Numbered from the stretch's first letter, positions 24,940 through 34,660 are shown. The stretch is 64,000 nucleotides of DNA from UBA1783 sp033808805 (GCA_033808805.1 JAPXMY010000002.1:130891-194890), one strand, 5' to 3'. The notes: generated by a model not told the origin, from the letters alone. Numbers and translations are program-made.

Positions 24940-25567
24940 GGTGGTAAAAAAATATAGGGTGGAAGATAAAGATTTATTAGCTTTAAATTATTTGGATTTA
25001 GAATTAAAAGAAGGCTGTTTTGTAGCTATAGCAGGAGTTTCAGGTTGTGGTAAGAGTACTTTATTGAATGTAATTGCTGGTTATGATGATATTGACTATG
25101 GTTATTATTATTTTAAAAATGAAAATGTTAGGAAGTTTTCTAAAGAGAAGAGACAGGATTTAATTAAAAGTATTGGAGTTATATTTCAGGATTTAAATCT
25201 ATTGGATTACCTGACTGTAAAAGAAAATATTTTACTGGCAACTCGTTATACGAATAGTAAAAAGGACTTGCTAGAGATAACTGAAGAATTAGATATTGTT
25301 GATATCCTAAATAAATATCCCAGTCAGCTTTCAGGAGGCCAAAAACAAAGGGTGGCCATTGCCAGATGCCTGATTGCTGATAAGAAGATAATTTTGGCTG
25401 ATGAGCCCACAGGTTCATTAGACAAGGAAAATGGATTAAGATTAATGGAAATATTTGAAAAGTTAAATAAAGAAGGTGTTTCCATTATAATTGTTACTCA
25501 TGATGAAAGCATTGCTGGAAAATGTAAAAGGATAATAAGAATGGAGAATGGGCGTGTGGTTGATTAA
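24923..25567 (+). CDS. ABC transporter ATP-binding protein (MacB/LolD/YknY type)
   Basis: A 214-residue ATPase with Walker A GVSGCGKST (38-46), signature LSGGQKQRVAIARCL, Walker B ILADEPTGSLD and switch His in VTHD. Starts with GTG 24923 inside the adaptor gene, with AAAGGAG upstream. Overlaps the permease start at 25548. Energises the permease of the same operon. Confidence 0.95.
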   Translation: MIKLDKVVKKYRVEDKDLLALNYLDLELKEGCFVAIAGVSGCGKSTLLNVIAGYDDIDYGYYYFKNENVRKFSKEKRQDLIKSIGVIFQDLNLLDYLTVKENILLATRYTNSKKDLLEITEELDIVDILNKYPSQLSGGQKQRVAIARCLIADKKIILADEPTGSLDKENGLRLMEIFEKLNKEGVSIIIVTHDESIAGKCKRIIRMENGRVVD

Positions 25568-26627
25568 AGAAGTTTTTTATCAAAGAAAAAGACATTATTT
25601 AACTATTGTTTCCATATGTATTTCAATAGTTTTAGTATTGCTGGTAAACATTATTTCTTTTTATATAATTGAAAATATCAATCTGAGTTTTAAACAATTG
25701 GGATTAAATATAAGCAGCATCCAGCTATTAGAAAAGAGAAATGATATCTGGATTGAAAATCTTCTTGAAAACTATGGAATAAAAGAATATAGTTCATATA
25801 ATAAAAAAGAGCTAAAAGATTATAAGATAATTGGATGTGATGGCAGCCTATCAAATGTATTTACATTTAATCTGGAAAGCGGTAAATTTTTAACTGAAAT
25901 AGATAATTTATATAATGATAATCAGGCAGTAATTGGCAATAAATTAAAACAATATTTTAATTGTTATGAAATAAATGAATTGATATGCATTAATGGAATT
26001 ACTTTTAGAGTTGTTGGAATATTGGAAGAAAATTGTAATAACCTTTATGAAGATTTTGATGAATGTATTTTTATTTTTAATGATTATGTAATTAACTATG
26101 ATCAGAGTGGTTTTTATTTTGTCAGCGAAGAGGTATTTGATGAAGAATATTTAAATAAAATTCTGGGGAAAGATAATTTCATTTTTATTGATCAGAATCA
26201 AACAAAAAACTCCCTTATTTTACTGTTAGATTTAATAAGAAGAGTTTTAATTGTCTTAGCATTTGTTTCTGTAATTGTTTCTATTATAAGTCTTGTAAAT
26301 AATTCATTGAATAATATTCAGGCTCGTATGAAAAAAATTGGAATAAAAAAAGCTTTGGGTGCCAGCGCCAAAGACATATACTTTCAATTATTCTTTGAAA
26401 ATATTTTAATATATTTGATAGGGATAATAATCAGTCTAATGATTGTTTCTGTTGTAGTGGAAATTATTAATGTTTTTTCAAAAGCAAAGATTAGTATTGA
26501 CTGGTTTGATAATATCAAATACATTGTTTTAATCTTGTTGATCGGCAGTATCTTTAATATTTATCCAGCCAAAAAGGCCAGCAAAATTACAATAATAGAA
26601 ACGATTAGAAATAAAGAGTTTAGCTGA
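25548..26627 (+). CDS. FtsX-like ABC permease (MacB/YknZ type)
   Basis: A 359-residue permease with a first membrane span near residues 15-40, a long extracellular domain (about 45-215) and three C-terminal spans. A conserved-style KKIGIKKALGASAKDIYFQLFFENI loop couples to the ATPase, and the end reads IYPAKKASKITIIETIRN. Overlaps the ATPase gene by 20 bp. Its TGA stop overlaps the end of the convergent TSUP gene by 8 bp. Confidence 0.9.
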   Translation: MGVWLIKEVFYQRKRHYLTIVSICISIVLVLLVNIISFYIIENINLSFKQLGLNISSIQLLEKRNDIWIENLLENYGIKEYSSYNKKELKDYKIIGCDGSLSNVFTFNLESGKFLTEIDNLYNDNQAVIGNKLKQYFNCYEINELICINGITFRVVGILEENCNNLYEDFDECIFIFNDYVINYDQSGFYFVSEEVFDEEYLNKILGKDNFIFIDQNQTKNSLILLLDLIRRVLIVLAFVSVIVSIISLVNNSLNNIQARMKKIGIKKALGASAKDIYFQLFFENILIYLIGIIISLMIVSVVVEIINVFSKAKISIDWFDNIKYIVLILLIGSIFNIYPAKKASKITIIETIRNKEFS

Positions 26628-27420
26628 TAAAAGTAATGAAGTTATAAATGTTTAGTAAAATTAAAAGTACCATTATCCCAATAAACAGTTTATTGACGAT
26701 ATTTTCATCGATTTTCTTATTAATGCTTTTTCCTGCAATTGCTCCAGCAATGCCAAAAGCCATCATCCCTATAAGAATTGGTAAAGAAATATTGCTAACT
26801 GATCTGGTTATTATTGTCTGAATCAGGCTGGTTGCCTGTGAAAAGAAAATTACATATAAGGAATTTTGAGCGGCCTGTTTGGTTGACATTGAAAAAAAGA
26901 ATTGCAAAACAATAATATTAATAGGTCCTCCTCCAATTCCTAAAAATGATGATATAAATCCCAGCCCACAGCCAATAACAATAATATTAAATGCTGAAAT
27001 GATATTTAATGTTTTTATTTTGTCTTTGTTGAGGGTATAAATTAAAGCGCCCATATTTATAACAAGTAATATTAAAGATTGAATTGCACTTGCATGATTT
27101 AAATTATTGAAAGCGTTCTGAAACAGTTCAAATATAATCTTGCCTAGCAATCCTCCAATAGTACCACCAATAGCTAAAAGAGTAGAAGATCTAAATTCAA
27201 TAGCACTCTCTTTTTTAATAAAAGAGTTACCTACATTAAAAAAAGTCATGGCAAAAACCGTACAACCACTTAAAAAATTGATAGTTGACAGGCTAAATAA
27301 TCCCAGTGAATCTAATACGGGTTTAATGATAACTCCTCCACCAATACCACAAATGGAGCCAATTATTGAAGCTAGAAAACTTACCAACATAATTATAAAC
27401 ACACCTTCACCCATTAACAT
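26620..27420 (-). CDS. TSUP-family membrane permease (TauE/SafE type)
   Basis: A 266-residue protein of about eight hydrophobic helices in two related halves, each with a glycine motif: GSICGIGGGVIIKPVLD near residue 20 and ISSFLGIGGGPINIIVL near 155. The family moves sulfite, sulfonates or other small anions. AAAGGAG lies before ATG 27420 on the minus strand. Convergent with the ABC exporter. Substrate unknown. Confidence 0.9.
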   Translation of the reverse strand: MLMGEGVFIIMLVSFLASIIGSICGIGGGVIIKPVLDSLGLFSLSTINFLSGCTVFAMTFFNVGNSFIKKESAIEFRSSTLLAIGGTIGGLLGKIIFELFQNAFNNLNHASAIQSLILLVINMGALIYTLNKDKIKTLNIISAFNIIVIGCGLGFISSFLGIGGGPINIIVLQFFFSMSTKQAAQNSLYVIFFSQATSLIQTIITRSVSNISLPILIGMMAFGIAGAIAGKSINKKIDENIVNKLFIGIMVLLILLNIYNFITFIS

Positions 27421-27501
27421 AAACTCCTTTTTAAACTATTTTATTATAACAAATATACTTAATGATATAATATAGAAAATGAATAATTTGGAGGTTCATA
27501 T

Positions 27502-28056
27502 ATGATACAGTTAAACACAGTTCATTTGGCAATGGAGTTTGCCTCTGAAGCACATAAAAAACAATATCGAAAAGGTACAGACAGACCTTACATTATTCAT
27601 CCGATGGAAGCCCTACAACTGTTAACAGAAATGCAGGCATCTGAAGAACTTAAAGTAGCAGGTGTTTTACATGATACAGTTGAAGACACTGATATGACTA
27701 TCGAAGATATTGAAGAAAATTTTGGTGAATTAGTCGCAAGTTATGTTTCTTTTGTGACTGAAGATAAATCTAAAACATGGGTGGAAAGAAAAAGAAATGG
27801 GATAGAAAAAACTAAAAATGCTCCTTTAGAATTAAAAATGTTGAAGCTGGCTGACAAATTATCCAATCTGAGATCAATTGCTCATGATTACAATAAAGAG
27901 AAAGATTTTGTCTGGAATAGATTTTCTAAATCAAAAATTGATCAGAAATGGTACTATCAGGGAATGTGTGAGGCATTAAAAGAATTAGAATTTAACAATT
28001 CTACAAACAATCTTTATACAGAATTTACAACTTTGTGTTATAAAATATTTGAATAA
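27502..28056 (+). CDS. HD-domain phosphohydrolase, RelA/SpoT hydrolase-like
   Basis: A 184-residue HD protein: AMEFASEAHKKQYRKGTDRPYIIHP, then the HD pair in VLHDTVEDTDMT, then LKLADKLSNLRSI. This resembles the ppGpp hydrolase half of Rel/SpoT and MESH1-type enzymes. The synthetase half is absent. It may cut (p)ppGpp or NADPH, but the substrate cannot be told from sequence. TTGGAGG precedes the ATG. Confidence 0.85.
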   Translation: MIQLNTVHLAMEFASEAHKKQYRKGTDRPYIIHPMEALQLLTEMQASEELKVAGVLHDTVEDTDMTIEDIEENFGELVASYVSFVTEDKSKTWVERKRNGIEKTKNAPLELKMLKLADKLSNLRSIAHDYNKEKDFVWNRFSKSKIDQKWYYQGMCEALKELEFNNSTNNLYTEFTTLCYKIFE

Positions 28057-28070
28057 AAGGAGAAAAAAGG

Positions 28071-28736
28071 ATGGAGAACTTTAAAAAAATAGCCAAAGCT
28101 GCTATAAATGCAGCTGCCAAGATAACTGTTGCTGCCGCAGGAGTAACTGTAACCTCAATTGAAAAAGTGATAGAAATTGTTCAGGAAACAAAACAGAAAA
28201 ATAGAATGGAGCTATTTGTTGCTCCGGAAGGTTATAGAAGATTTGTTATTAATAAAACTACTAATCCTAAATTTGATATTTATGAAATCTATAACAGTCA
28301 GGAAAGGATTGAGTATCAGATAGATGGAAAACTGACTTCTAAAAACTGTGCTCTTAATTTTGTTTCTGACAAGCAGGTAGTTGCTGATGTCTATGAAAAT
28401 AAGTCAAAAAGAAAAAAAGGTTTATTCAATGATTCGGTTGTTTATGAATTTGTATTAGAAGTCAATGATAATCATTATGGTTTTATAAATATTGGCTTTG
28501 AAGAAGGAAGGCTTAATTTTTATCTTGACACCAATAAATGGAAGGCGAATATTGGAATTGGTGATCGCAAAATTGAAATAGTGGACGATTTAGAACAGGC
28601 AGTCTGTTTAATTGATTTAAAACCAAGAGTTAAAGATACGATAACAGTTGATGTTAAAGAAAATCATAATCAGCTTTTAGCATTAATGTACAGTTTTGTT
28701 ATTATGGCGGTTAAAAAGTATTTAGAAAAAAGTTAA
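28071..28736 (+). CDS. Unknown protein with Ala-rich helix and beta-rich core
   Basis: A 221-residue protein 14 bp after the HD gene, probably co-transcribed. Residues 1-35 form an Ala-rich amphipathic helix; 45-190 are beta-rich (ELFVAPEGYRRFVINK..), vaguely like LURP-one/tubby-type barrels; the C-terminus is helical. No catalytic motif identified. AAAGGAGAAAA precedes the ATG. The barrel suggestion is weak. Confidence 0.7.
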   Translation: MENFKKIAKAAINAAAKITVAAAGVTVTSIEKVIEIVQETKQKNRMELFVAPEGYRRFVINKTTNPKFDIYEIYNSQERIEYQIDGKLTSKNCALNFVSDKQVVADVYENKSKRKKGLFNDSVVYEFVLEVNDNHYGFINIGFEEGRLNFYLDTNKWKANIGIGDRKIEIVDDLEQAVCLIDLKPRVKDTITVDVKENHNQLLALMYSFVIMAVKKYLEKS

Positions 28737-28767
28737 TTGGTAAAATATAAAATAATAGAAAAATTAA

Positions 28768-28791
28768 AAAAAGGATGACGACATCCTTTTT
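28768..28791. terminator. Bidirectional terminator
   Basis: AAAAAGGATG (28768-28777), loop ACGA, CATCCTTTTT (28782-28791). Lies between the gene ending at 28736 and the convergent trpS. Confidence 0.88.
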
Positions 28792-28793
28792 GT

Positions 28794-29780
28794 TTAGAAA
28801 ATATCAACACCCATTTTTCTTTGGACTTTTTTAAGTTTTTTATAAGAAATCCTGCCGGCTCTTTCGGCACCTTCTTTTAAAGTTTTTTCAATCAGGTCTG
28901 ATTGAACAATTTCATCGTATCTATTTTGAATTGTTTCAATTTCTTTACAGACTATATCAGCAACTTCCTTTTTTAGTTCTCCATATCCCTTATCCTGATA
29001 TCTTGAAACAATTGAATCAATTGATTCTCCAGACAAACTTGACATGATTTCTAGAAGGTTAGATATACCAGGCTGGTTTTCTTTGTCATAGTTAACATTG
29101 GCAAAGTTATCGGTAACAGCACTCATGATTTTCTTTCTGGCAACTTTTAGGTCATCCAACAAATAGATGCAACCCTTATCCGATTCATCTGATTTACTCA
29201 TCTTCTTTAAAGGATCTGATAGCGACATTATTCTGGCCCCAACTTTTGGAGACAATGGTTCTGGAACAACAAAGGTTTCACAGTAGCGATTGTTGAATCT
29301 TTGAGCTAAATCTCTAGCCAGTTCCACATGCTGTTTTTGATCATCTCCTACTGGAACATAATCAGCATCATACAATAGAATGTCAGCTGCCATCAGTGAA
29401 GGGTAGGTAAATAAACCGGCTGTAATACCTTCATCACTTTTTTGACTTTTTTCTTTAAACTGTGTCATTCTGCTTAATTCACCCATGTAACTCTGACAAG
29501 TTAACAGCCAACCGAGTTGAGAGTGAGCAAAAACATCTGATTGTAGGAAAATAGTACATTTTTCAGGATCTAAACCACAAGCCAGATATAAGGCAATAGC
29601 ATCCTTTAAGTTTTTTCTTAAAGTTTTAGGTTCCTGATAAAATGTTACACAGTGCAGATTCGCAATAAAAACATATAAATCATAGTCATCCTGGTACTTT
29701 ACAAAGTTTCTTAGTGCGCCAATATAGTTGCCTAAATGTAACTGTCCGGTTGGTTTGATTCCGCTTAACATTCTTTTCAT
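28794..29780 (-). CDS. trpS: Tryptophanyl-tRNA synthetase
   Basis: Class I synthetase, 328 residues. Starts MKRMLSGIKPTGQLHLGNYIGAL with the HIGH-type HLGN motif; KMSKS appears intact as KKMSKSDESDKG. The frame could extend upstream to 29864, but that stretch is the T-box; AGGAGG sits just before ATG 29780. Regulated by the tryptophan T-box ahead of it. Stop is close to a shared terminator. Confidence 0.97.
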   Translation of the reverse strand: MKRMLSGIKPTGQLHLGNYIGALRNFVKYQDDYDLYVFIANLHCVTFYQEPKTLRKNLKDAIALYLACGLDPEKCTIFLQSDVFAHSQLGWLLTCQSYMGELSRMTQFKEKSQKSDEGITAGLFTYPSLMAADILLYDADYVPVGDDQKQHVELARDLAQRFNNRYCETFVVPEPLSPKVGARIMSLSDPLKKMSKSDESDKGCIYLLDDLKVARKKIMSAVTDNFANVNYDKENQPGISNLLEIMSSLSGESIDSIVSRYQDKGYGELKKEVADIVCKEIETIQNRYDEIVQSDLIEKTLKEGAERAGRISYKKLKKVQRKMGVDIF

Positions 29781-29795
29781 ATATATAATCCTCCT

Positions 29796-29990
29796 AAAAA
29801 TAAAAAAACACCAATTTTGGGACCCATTACGGGTGGTGCCACCCAAATTGTCTGTTAAGACCACTTATAAGCTATATGGTTGCTACCCATTAGACTCCCA
29901 CTTCCCAATTGATTAATTACTTAATATGGTCTTGCACTATCACCAATCGCTGAAATTAGAGGTAATTAACTATTAAAGTATTCACAATCT
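29796..29990 (-). promoter_or_regulatory. T-box leader, tryptophan specific
   Basis: Read on the minus strand, the T-box GGGTGGCACCACC (plus 29834-29846) is followed by TGGGTCCCAAAATTGGTG and a T-run (29796-29812), the terminator side. The bulge TGGC fits a G discriminator, as in tRNA-Trp. The likely specifier is TGG (plus CCA at 29898-29900) within GAAGTGGGAG, on the 3' side of a stem CGATTG/CAATTG. Another TGG nearby (around 29887) is an alternative. Confidence 0.85.
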
Positions 29991-29996
29991 AAAACT

Positions 29997-30024
29997 ATTT
30001 TACATTGTGTTTTAAAAAAGTCAA
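29997..30024 (-). promoter_or_regulatory. Sigma-A promoter of trpS
   Basis: Minus strand TTGACT (plus 30019-30024), 16 bp, TAAAAT (plus 29997-30002). Confidence 0.72.
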
Positions 30025-30091
30025 TATGGTAAAAAGTTTGCTATTGAAATTAAGCTGTCTTTTTGTTAATATAATTTAGCGAGAGCACAAT

Positions 30092-30168
<77 letters not shown>

Positions 30169-30180
30169 TTATAAGACTAT

Positions 30181-30202
30181 ACCCTTATATAAGGGTTTTT
30201 AT
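30181..30202 (+). terminator. Terminator after tRNA-Arg
   Basis: ACCCTT (30181-30186), loop ATAT, AAGGGT (30191-30196), then TTTT. Confidence 0.85.
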
Positions 30203-30251
30203 TTTCAATCAATAGAATGATATATGATATAATTAGACAGAGGAAAAGCAT

Positions 30252-31394
30252 ATGAAGAAAGTATTGGTAGGATTATCAGGAGGAGTCGATAGTGCAGTCT
30301 GTGCCTATCTGCTGTTAAAACAGGGTTATGATGTAACCGCGGCTTTTATGCGTAATTGGGACTCAGCTGTCAATAATGATATTTTAGGTAATCCAACAAT
30401 CAAAGATGATATCTGTCCTCAAGAAAAAGACTATCAGGATGCTCTGGCGGTGGCTGACAGTTTAGGTATTGAACTGTTAAGAGTTGATTTTGTTAAAGAG
30501 TATTGGGATGATGTTTTTACTAATTTTATATCAGAACATCAAAAAGGAAGAACACCAAATCCAGATATTCTATGCAATAAATATATAAAATTTGATGCTT
30601 TCTTTGATTTTGCCAGAAGCAAGGGATTTGAGATGGTGGCTACGGGTCATTATGCCAGAATTGTTAAAAATGAAGAAGGTTTTCTGATGTTAAAAGGTTT
30701 GGATAAAAATAAAGATCAGAGTTACTTTTTAGCTCAGATAGATAGAAATGTATTAAAAAACACCTTGTTTCCTTTAGGAGAGCTTGATAAAAGTGAAGTA
30801 AGAGAAATAGCGCAAGAAATGAATATTCCAGTGGCAGATAAAAAAGATTCAACTGGCATCTGTTTTATCGGAGAAAGAAACTTTAAAGAGTTTCTACATA
30901 ATTATCTGCCTTCAAAAGAAGGAAATATTATTGATGTTTTAACTAAAGAAGTGGTAGGAAAACACATGGGTGTCATGTATTATACTATTGGACAAAGAAA
31001 AGGTTTGGGTATTGGTGGAGATAGAGGTCGCTGGTTTGTTATTGGAAAAAATGTTGAAAACAATGAACTTTATGTAGCCTCTCAAAATGAGGATATCTGG
31101 CTTTATTCAGACAGCTGTCTAGTCAGCGGCTTTAATAGACTGGCTGATTTTGCAATGCCAAAACAGTGCAGTGCAAAATTCAGATACAGACAAAGTGACA
31201 ATCCAGTAACAATTGAACAATATAGTGAGGATTTACTCTTAGTTAAATATCCTCAAAAGATTAAGGCAGTTACTCCAGGACAGCAGGCAGTTTTCTATGA
31301 TAAAGATATCTGTCTGGGTGGAGGAGTAATAGAAAAGACTTTTATTGGTGCTATTGAACATAGCGAACATATTTTCAAACATATTCATGAGTAA
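30252..31394 (+). CDS. mnmA: tRNA-specific 2-thiouridylase
   Basis: A 380-residue enzyme that thiolates U34 of Lys, Glu and Gln tRNAs. PP-loop GLSGGVDSAV is at residues 8-17; the first catalytic Cys is in NPDILCNKYIKF and the second in DSTGICFIGERNF; GQRKGLGIGG follows. Full length. GAGGAAAAG precedes the ATG. Its stop overlaps the recD2 start region. Confidence 0.97.
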   Translation: MKKVLVGLSGGVDSAVCAYLLLKQGYDVTAAFMRNWDSAVNNDILGNPTIKDDICPQEKDYQDALAVADSLGIELLRVDFVKEYWDDVFTNFISEHQKGRTPNPDILCNKYIKFDAFFDFARSKGFEMVATGHYARIVKNEEGFLMLKGLDKNKDQSYFLAQIDRNVLKNTLFPLGELDKSEVREIAQEMNIPVADKKDSTGICFIGERNFKEFLHNYLPSKEGNIIDVLTKEVVGKHMGVMYYTIGQRKGLGIGGDRGRWFVIGKNVENNELYVASQNEDIWLYSDSCLVSGFNRLADFAMPKQCSAKFRYRQSDNPVTIEQYSEDLLLVKYPQKIKAVTPGQQAVFYDKDICLGGGVIEKTFIGAIEHSEHIFKHIHE

Positions 31395-33582
31395 AATGGA
31401 AGAAAAAGGAAGATTTATAAAAGAGATATATCGCAATCAACATAATGGCTACACAGTAGCTGTTTTTGAACTGGAAGAGTCAAAAGTTCAGGAAGAGATA
31501 ACTGTTGTTGGCTATCTGGGCGAGATTGATAAAAATGCCAGATATAGTTTAAAGGGAGATTACGTTGAAAATCCAAAGTATGGGATTCAGTTTAAAATAG
31601 AAAGTTATAAAAAGTTAATGGCCGATAATAAAGAGGGGCTGATCAAGTACTTTTCAGGAGTTCAATTTAAGGGAATTGGACCAGTATTTGCGGAAAGATT
31701 AATCAGCAGCCTAGGTTTGGATGCTATTGAAAAAATAAAAAATGATAATGATATTCTAGATGAAGTACCATCAATGACCAATAGAAGAAAACAAGCTATT
31801 CTTGAAGGCTTAAAACAGGAGACTGATGAAGCAGTGATCTTTTTAACCAGTCATCACATAAGCCTGAAAAATGTCTTTAAATTAAAACATAAATATGAAA
31901 ATAACCTATTAGAAATAATGAAGAGTAATCCATATAGAGTAATAAGAGAAGTTGATGGAATAGGTTTTGCGACAATTGATAAGTTCGCTTTGGATATTGG
32001 CTTTGAAAAAGATGATATTGAACGTTTGACAGCCTATGGTGCAAGTCTTTTGATGTCTTTATGTATGAAAAATGGCGATACCTATCTGGAATTAAGTGAA
32101 TTTGTAAAACATTTAGATAAAAATATTGGTCAGTTTTTGAATGATGTGCATGAGGTTGTTGAAAGATTGATAATGTATCGTTTAGCTCATGTTGAAGAAG
32201 ATAGAATCTATCACATATCTCAGTATGATGCTGAGGTATATATTGCCAGATATCTGGCACTTTTTCCTCAAAAGCGTTTATTAGAAATTGATGGTTTTTC
32301 TGCTCAAAAAGCTATCAATACAGTGCAACAGAATCTGTTTATTACCTATGATCAGGTGCAGCTTCAGGCAATTATGTCTTTTTTTGAAAATGACATTCTA
32401 ATAGTGACCGGTGGTCCTGGTACAGGTAAAACCACAATTGTCAAAGCCATGATTAAAACAAGTGAACTGTTATATCCTGGTTACAATATAAATCTAGTTG
32501 CTCCAACGGGAAGGGCTGCTAAAAGATTGACTGAACTTACTGGTTGTGAGGCCAAAACTATTCACTCTCTTCTTTTATGGGATAAAGAAACTGGTAGATT
32601 TGCCAAGGATGAAAATGATCCTTTAAATGTCGATATCTTGATTATTGATGAGTTTTCCATGGTTGATCAGTATCTTTTCTACAATCTACTAAAGGCTTGT
32701 GGAAGTCTTAAAAAACTGATAATCATTGGGGATGCAGATCAGCTACCTTCAGTCGCAATGGGAAGTGTGTTAAAGGATTTGATTGAATCTGAACTTTTTG
32801 AAGTAATTAAGCTGGATAAGATTTACCGTCAAAAAGAGGGCAGTGATATCATCTATTTAGCTAAAGACATTAAAAATGAAGAAGTTAGTACAATTCCAAC
32901 TAATAATGAAATCAGATTTTTTGAATGCGAAAGAACAGATGTTAAAGATCTGACTTTACAGATTGTTGAGCATGCTTTAAACAGGTATGAAACTTTGGAA
33001 GAAGGATTTATGAATGTTCAGGTACTGGCCCCAAAACACAAGGGTGTTAATGGAATTGAAAATTTAAATGTTGCCTTGCAGAAGAAGTTCAATCCCTATG
33101 CAAAAAATAAGAGACAGCTTCAGGTTGGCTATAGAACCTTCAGATTAGGTGATAAAGTTCTGCAGCTTAAAAATCAGCCAGACGATGATGTTTACAATGG
33201 GGATATTGGAATTATTATTGAGATTATTTTTGCCAGTGAGGATCACAATAATCAAAATCGCATTATTGCTGATTTTGAGGGAAGAATAGTTGAATACACC
33301 TATGATACTTTTTCCAATTTAGCCCATGCCTATTGTATGTCGGTACATAAATCACAGGGAAGTGAGTATCCGATTATCATTCTTCCGATGTCGATGGAAT
33401 ATAGTATCATGCTGCAGAAACGACTTATCTATACAGCTGTAACCAGAGCTTATAAAAGTCTGATTTTTGTCGGTCAGAAAGAGGCCTTCTTTAAAGGTAT
33501 TGTTGGCAAGGAAATGAGTTTAAGAAAAACAACCTTGAAACAGAGACTCATAGATGAGGTTAGTTTTTATGAACAAATCTAA
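31387..33582 (+). CDS. recD2: RecD2-type ATP-dependent DNA helicase
   Basis: About 731 residues. The N-terminal part has the OB-like opening GRFIKEIYRNQHNGYTVAVF and helix-hairpin-helix region seen in RecD2. The SF1 core has Walker A TGGPGTGKTT, DEFSMVDQYL, GDADQLPSV, and a late AYCMSVHKSQGSEYP motif. RecD2 acts in repair without RecBC. The start is ATG 31387 or 31396, both overlapping or abutting the mnmA stop; earlier frame bases belong to mnmA. No strong Shine-Dalgarno, so coupling is likely. Confidence 0.94.
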   Translation: MSKMEEKGRFIKEIYRNQHNGYTVAVFELEESKVQEEITVVGYLGEIDKNARYSLKGDYVENPKYGIQFKIESYKKLMADNKEGLIKYFSGVQFKGIGPVFAERLISSLGLDAIEKIKNDNDILDEVPSMTNRRKQAILEGLKQETDEAVIFLTSHHISLKNVFKLKHKYENNLLEIMKSNPYRVIREVDGIGFATIDKFALDIGFEKDDIERLTAYGASLLMSLCMKNGDTYLELSEFVKHLDKNIGQFLNDVHEVVERLIMYRLAHVEEDRIYHISQYDAEVYIARYLALFPQKRLLEIDGFSAQKAINTVQQNLFITYDQVQLQAIMSFFENDILIVTGGPGTGKTTIVKAMIKTSELLYPGYNINLVAPTGRAAKRLTELTGCEAKTIHSLLLWDKETGRFAKDENDPLNVDILIIDEFSMVDQYLFYNLLKACGSLKKLIIIGDADQLPSVAMGSVLKDLIESELFEVIKLDKIYRQKEGSDIIYLAKDIKNEEVSTIPTNNEIRFFECERTDVKDLTLQIVEHALNRYETLEEGFMNVQVLAPKHKGVNGIENLNVALQKKFNPYAKNKRQLQVGYRTFRLGDKVLQLKNQPDDDVYNGDIGIIIEIIFASEDHNNQNRIIADFEGRIVEYTYDTFSNLAHAYCMSVHKSQGSEYPIIILPMSMEYSIMLQKRLIYTAVTRAYKSLIFVGQKEAFFKGIVGKEMSLRKTTLKQRLIDEVSFYEQI

Positions 33583-34105
33583 ACAAAGACAACTAATAAA
33601 AAAAAGATTAAAGACACTGTCAATTCTTGAGAAAGCTGTTTTTTCGGACATTATTGCCCAAAAGCTTTTTGATCTGATTGAGGTTTATAATCCGGAAACA
33701 GTAATGTCATATATGGCATTAGAAGATGAAGTTAATTTAGAAAGATTACACTATCTGCTTAATAGAAAAGGAATAAAACTCTGCTTTCCGGTAGTAGAGC
33801 AAAAAGTAATCAATGCCCATATGTCACATAGATTTGTCAGGGGAAGCTTTAATATTCTAGAACCAAAAGATGGAGTTTTGATAAAAAAAGAAGACATTGA
33901 TATAATCGTTGTCCCTTGTGTTGGTTTTGATAAAAATGCCAACAGACTTGGTCATGGTCAAGGCTATTATGATAAGTCTCTACAGGATTATCAGGGAAGA
34001 AAGTTTTCCGTTGCTTTTGAAGTCCAAAAGCTGGATAAGATTGATGTTGATGAAAATGATATAAAAATGAATCGTATTATTACTGAAAAAGGGGTATATT
34101 TATAA
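33569..34105 (+). CDS. 5-formyltetrahydrofolate cyclo-ligase family protein
   Basis: A 178-residue enzyme that converts 5-formyl-THF to 5,10-methenyl-THF with ATP. Visible are KSKQRQLIKKRLKTL at the start, PCVGFDKNANRLGHGQGYYDK (the folate/ATP loop), and MSYMALEDEVN. ATG 33569 follows GAGGT, inside the end of recD2 (14-bp overlap). The frame could open earlier at 33554 but with no ribosome-binding site. Confidence 0.93.
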   Translation: MNKSKQRQLIKKRLKTLSILEKAVFSDIIAQKLFDLIEVYNPETVMSYMALEDEVNLERLHYLLNRKGIKLCFPVVEQKVINAHMSHRFVRGSFNILEPKDGVLIKKEDIDIIVVPCVGFDKNANRLGHGQGYYDKSLQDYQGRKFSVAFEVQKLDKIDVDENDIKMNRIITEKGVYL

Positions 34106-34120
34106 GACTATACCCCTTAT
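34091..34120. terminator. Hairpin overlapping two convergent stop codons
   Basis: GGGGTATA (34091-34098) pairs with TATACCCC (34109-34116). Stops of both convergent genes fall inside. The following TTATATTATTT is only a modest T-run. Confidence 0.6.
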
Positions 34121-34660
34121 ATTATTTATGTTTTCACCAATAATCTTCATCCCGTTTTTTTCATAGAAATAATTGGCTCTTTCATTCTTTTTGGAAACTG
34201 ATAGCATTACTCCCTTACATCCGCTACTTTTTAGATGAGTAAATAGGTGTTTTAGCAGCATCGTTCCAATGCCTCGATGCTGGAAGCCTGGTTTAACATC
34301 CATATGAAGATGAGCTTCATATGAATTGATAAAGGGAGCGTATGTATTTACCTCATCTTTAACCTTCTGCTCAAAGTCTTCTCTGATGGCTTTAGCCTGG
34401 GGAATATAATAGGTCAGCATGTGATGCTGAAATCTATTAAAATCAACTTCCGCAATGATATAGCCGACAATTTCATTGTTTTCCAGATTTATAGCTACAA
34501 AACAGTTTTCTTTGGAAAATTCGGTGTAATAGTCAATATAAAGGTGCTTTGAAAGAACCTTTTCTTCATAAGGTTTGTTGGGATTGCTCGATACAGAGAC
34601 ATTGATTGCTCGTATATCATTTAAATATTTGTCTTCAAAAGCGATAATCTCTATTTTCAT
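34100..34660 (-). CDS. GNAT-family N-acetyltransferase
   Basis: A 186-residue acetyltransferase. The acetyl-CoA binding motif is VKPGFQHRGIGTMLLKHLFTHLKSSGC, followed by LSVSKKNERANYFYEKNGMKII. Substrate unknown. Its 3' end overlaps the convergent cyclo-ligase gene by 6 bp. Confidence 0.9.
   Translation of the reverse strand: MKIEIIAFEDKYLNDIRAINVSVSSNPNKPYEEKVLSKHLYIDYYTEFSKENCFVAINLENNEIVGYIIAEVDFNRFQHHMLTYYIPQAKAIREDFEQKVKDEVNTYAPFINSYEAHLHMDVKPGFQHRGIGTMLLKHLFTHLKSSGCKGVMLSVSKKNERANYFYEKNGMKIIGENINNIRGIVL

Noticed and set aside
29781..29864. N-terminal extension of trpS to 29864
   Set aside because: The stretch is the T-box antiterminator/terminator and lacks a ribosome-binding site; AGGAGG and the family N-terminus sit at 29780.
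31345..31386. Upstream start for recD2
   Set aside because: Those codons lie within the 3' end of mnmA and do not match RecD2 N-termini.
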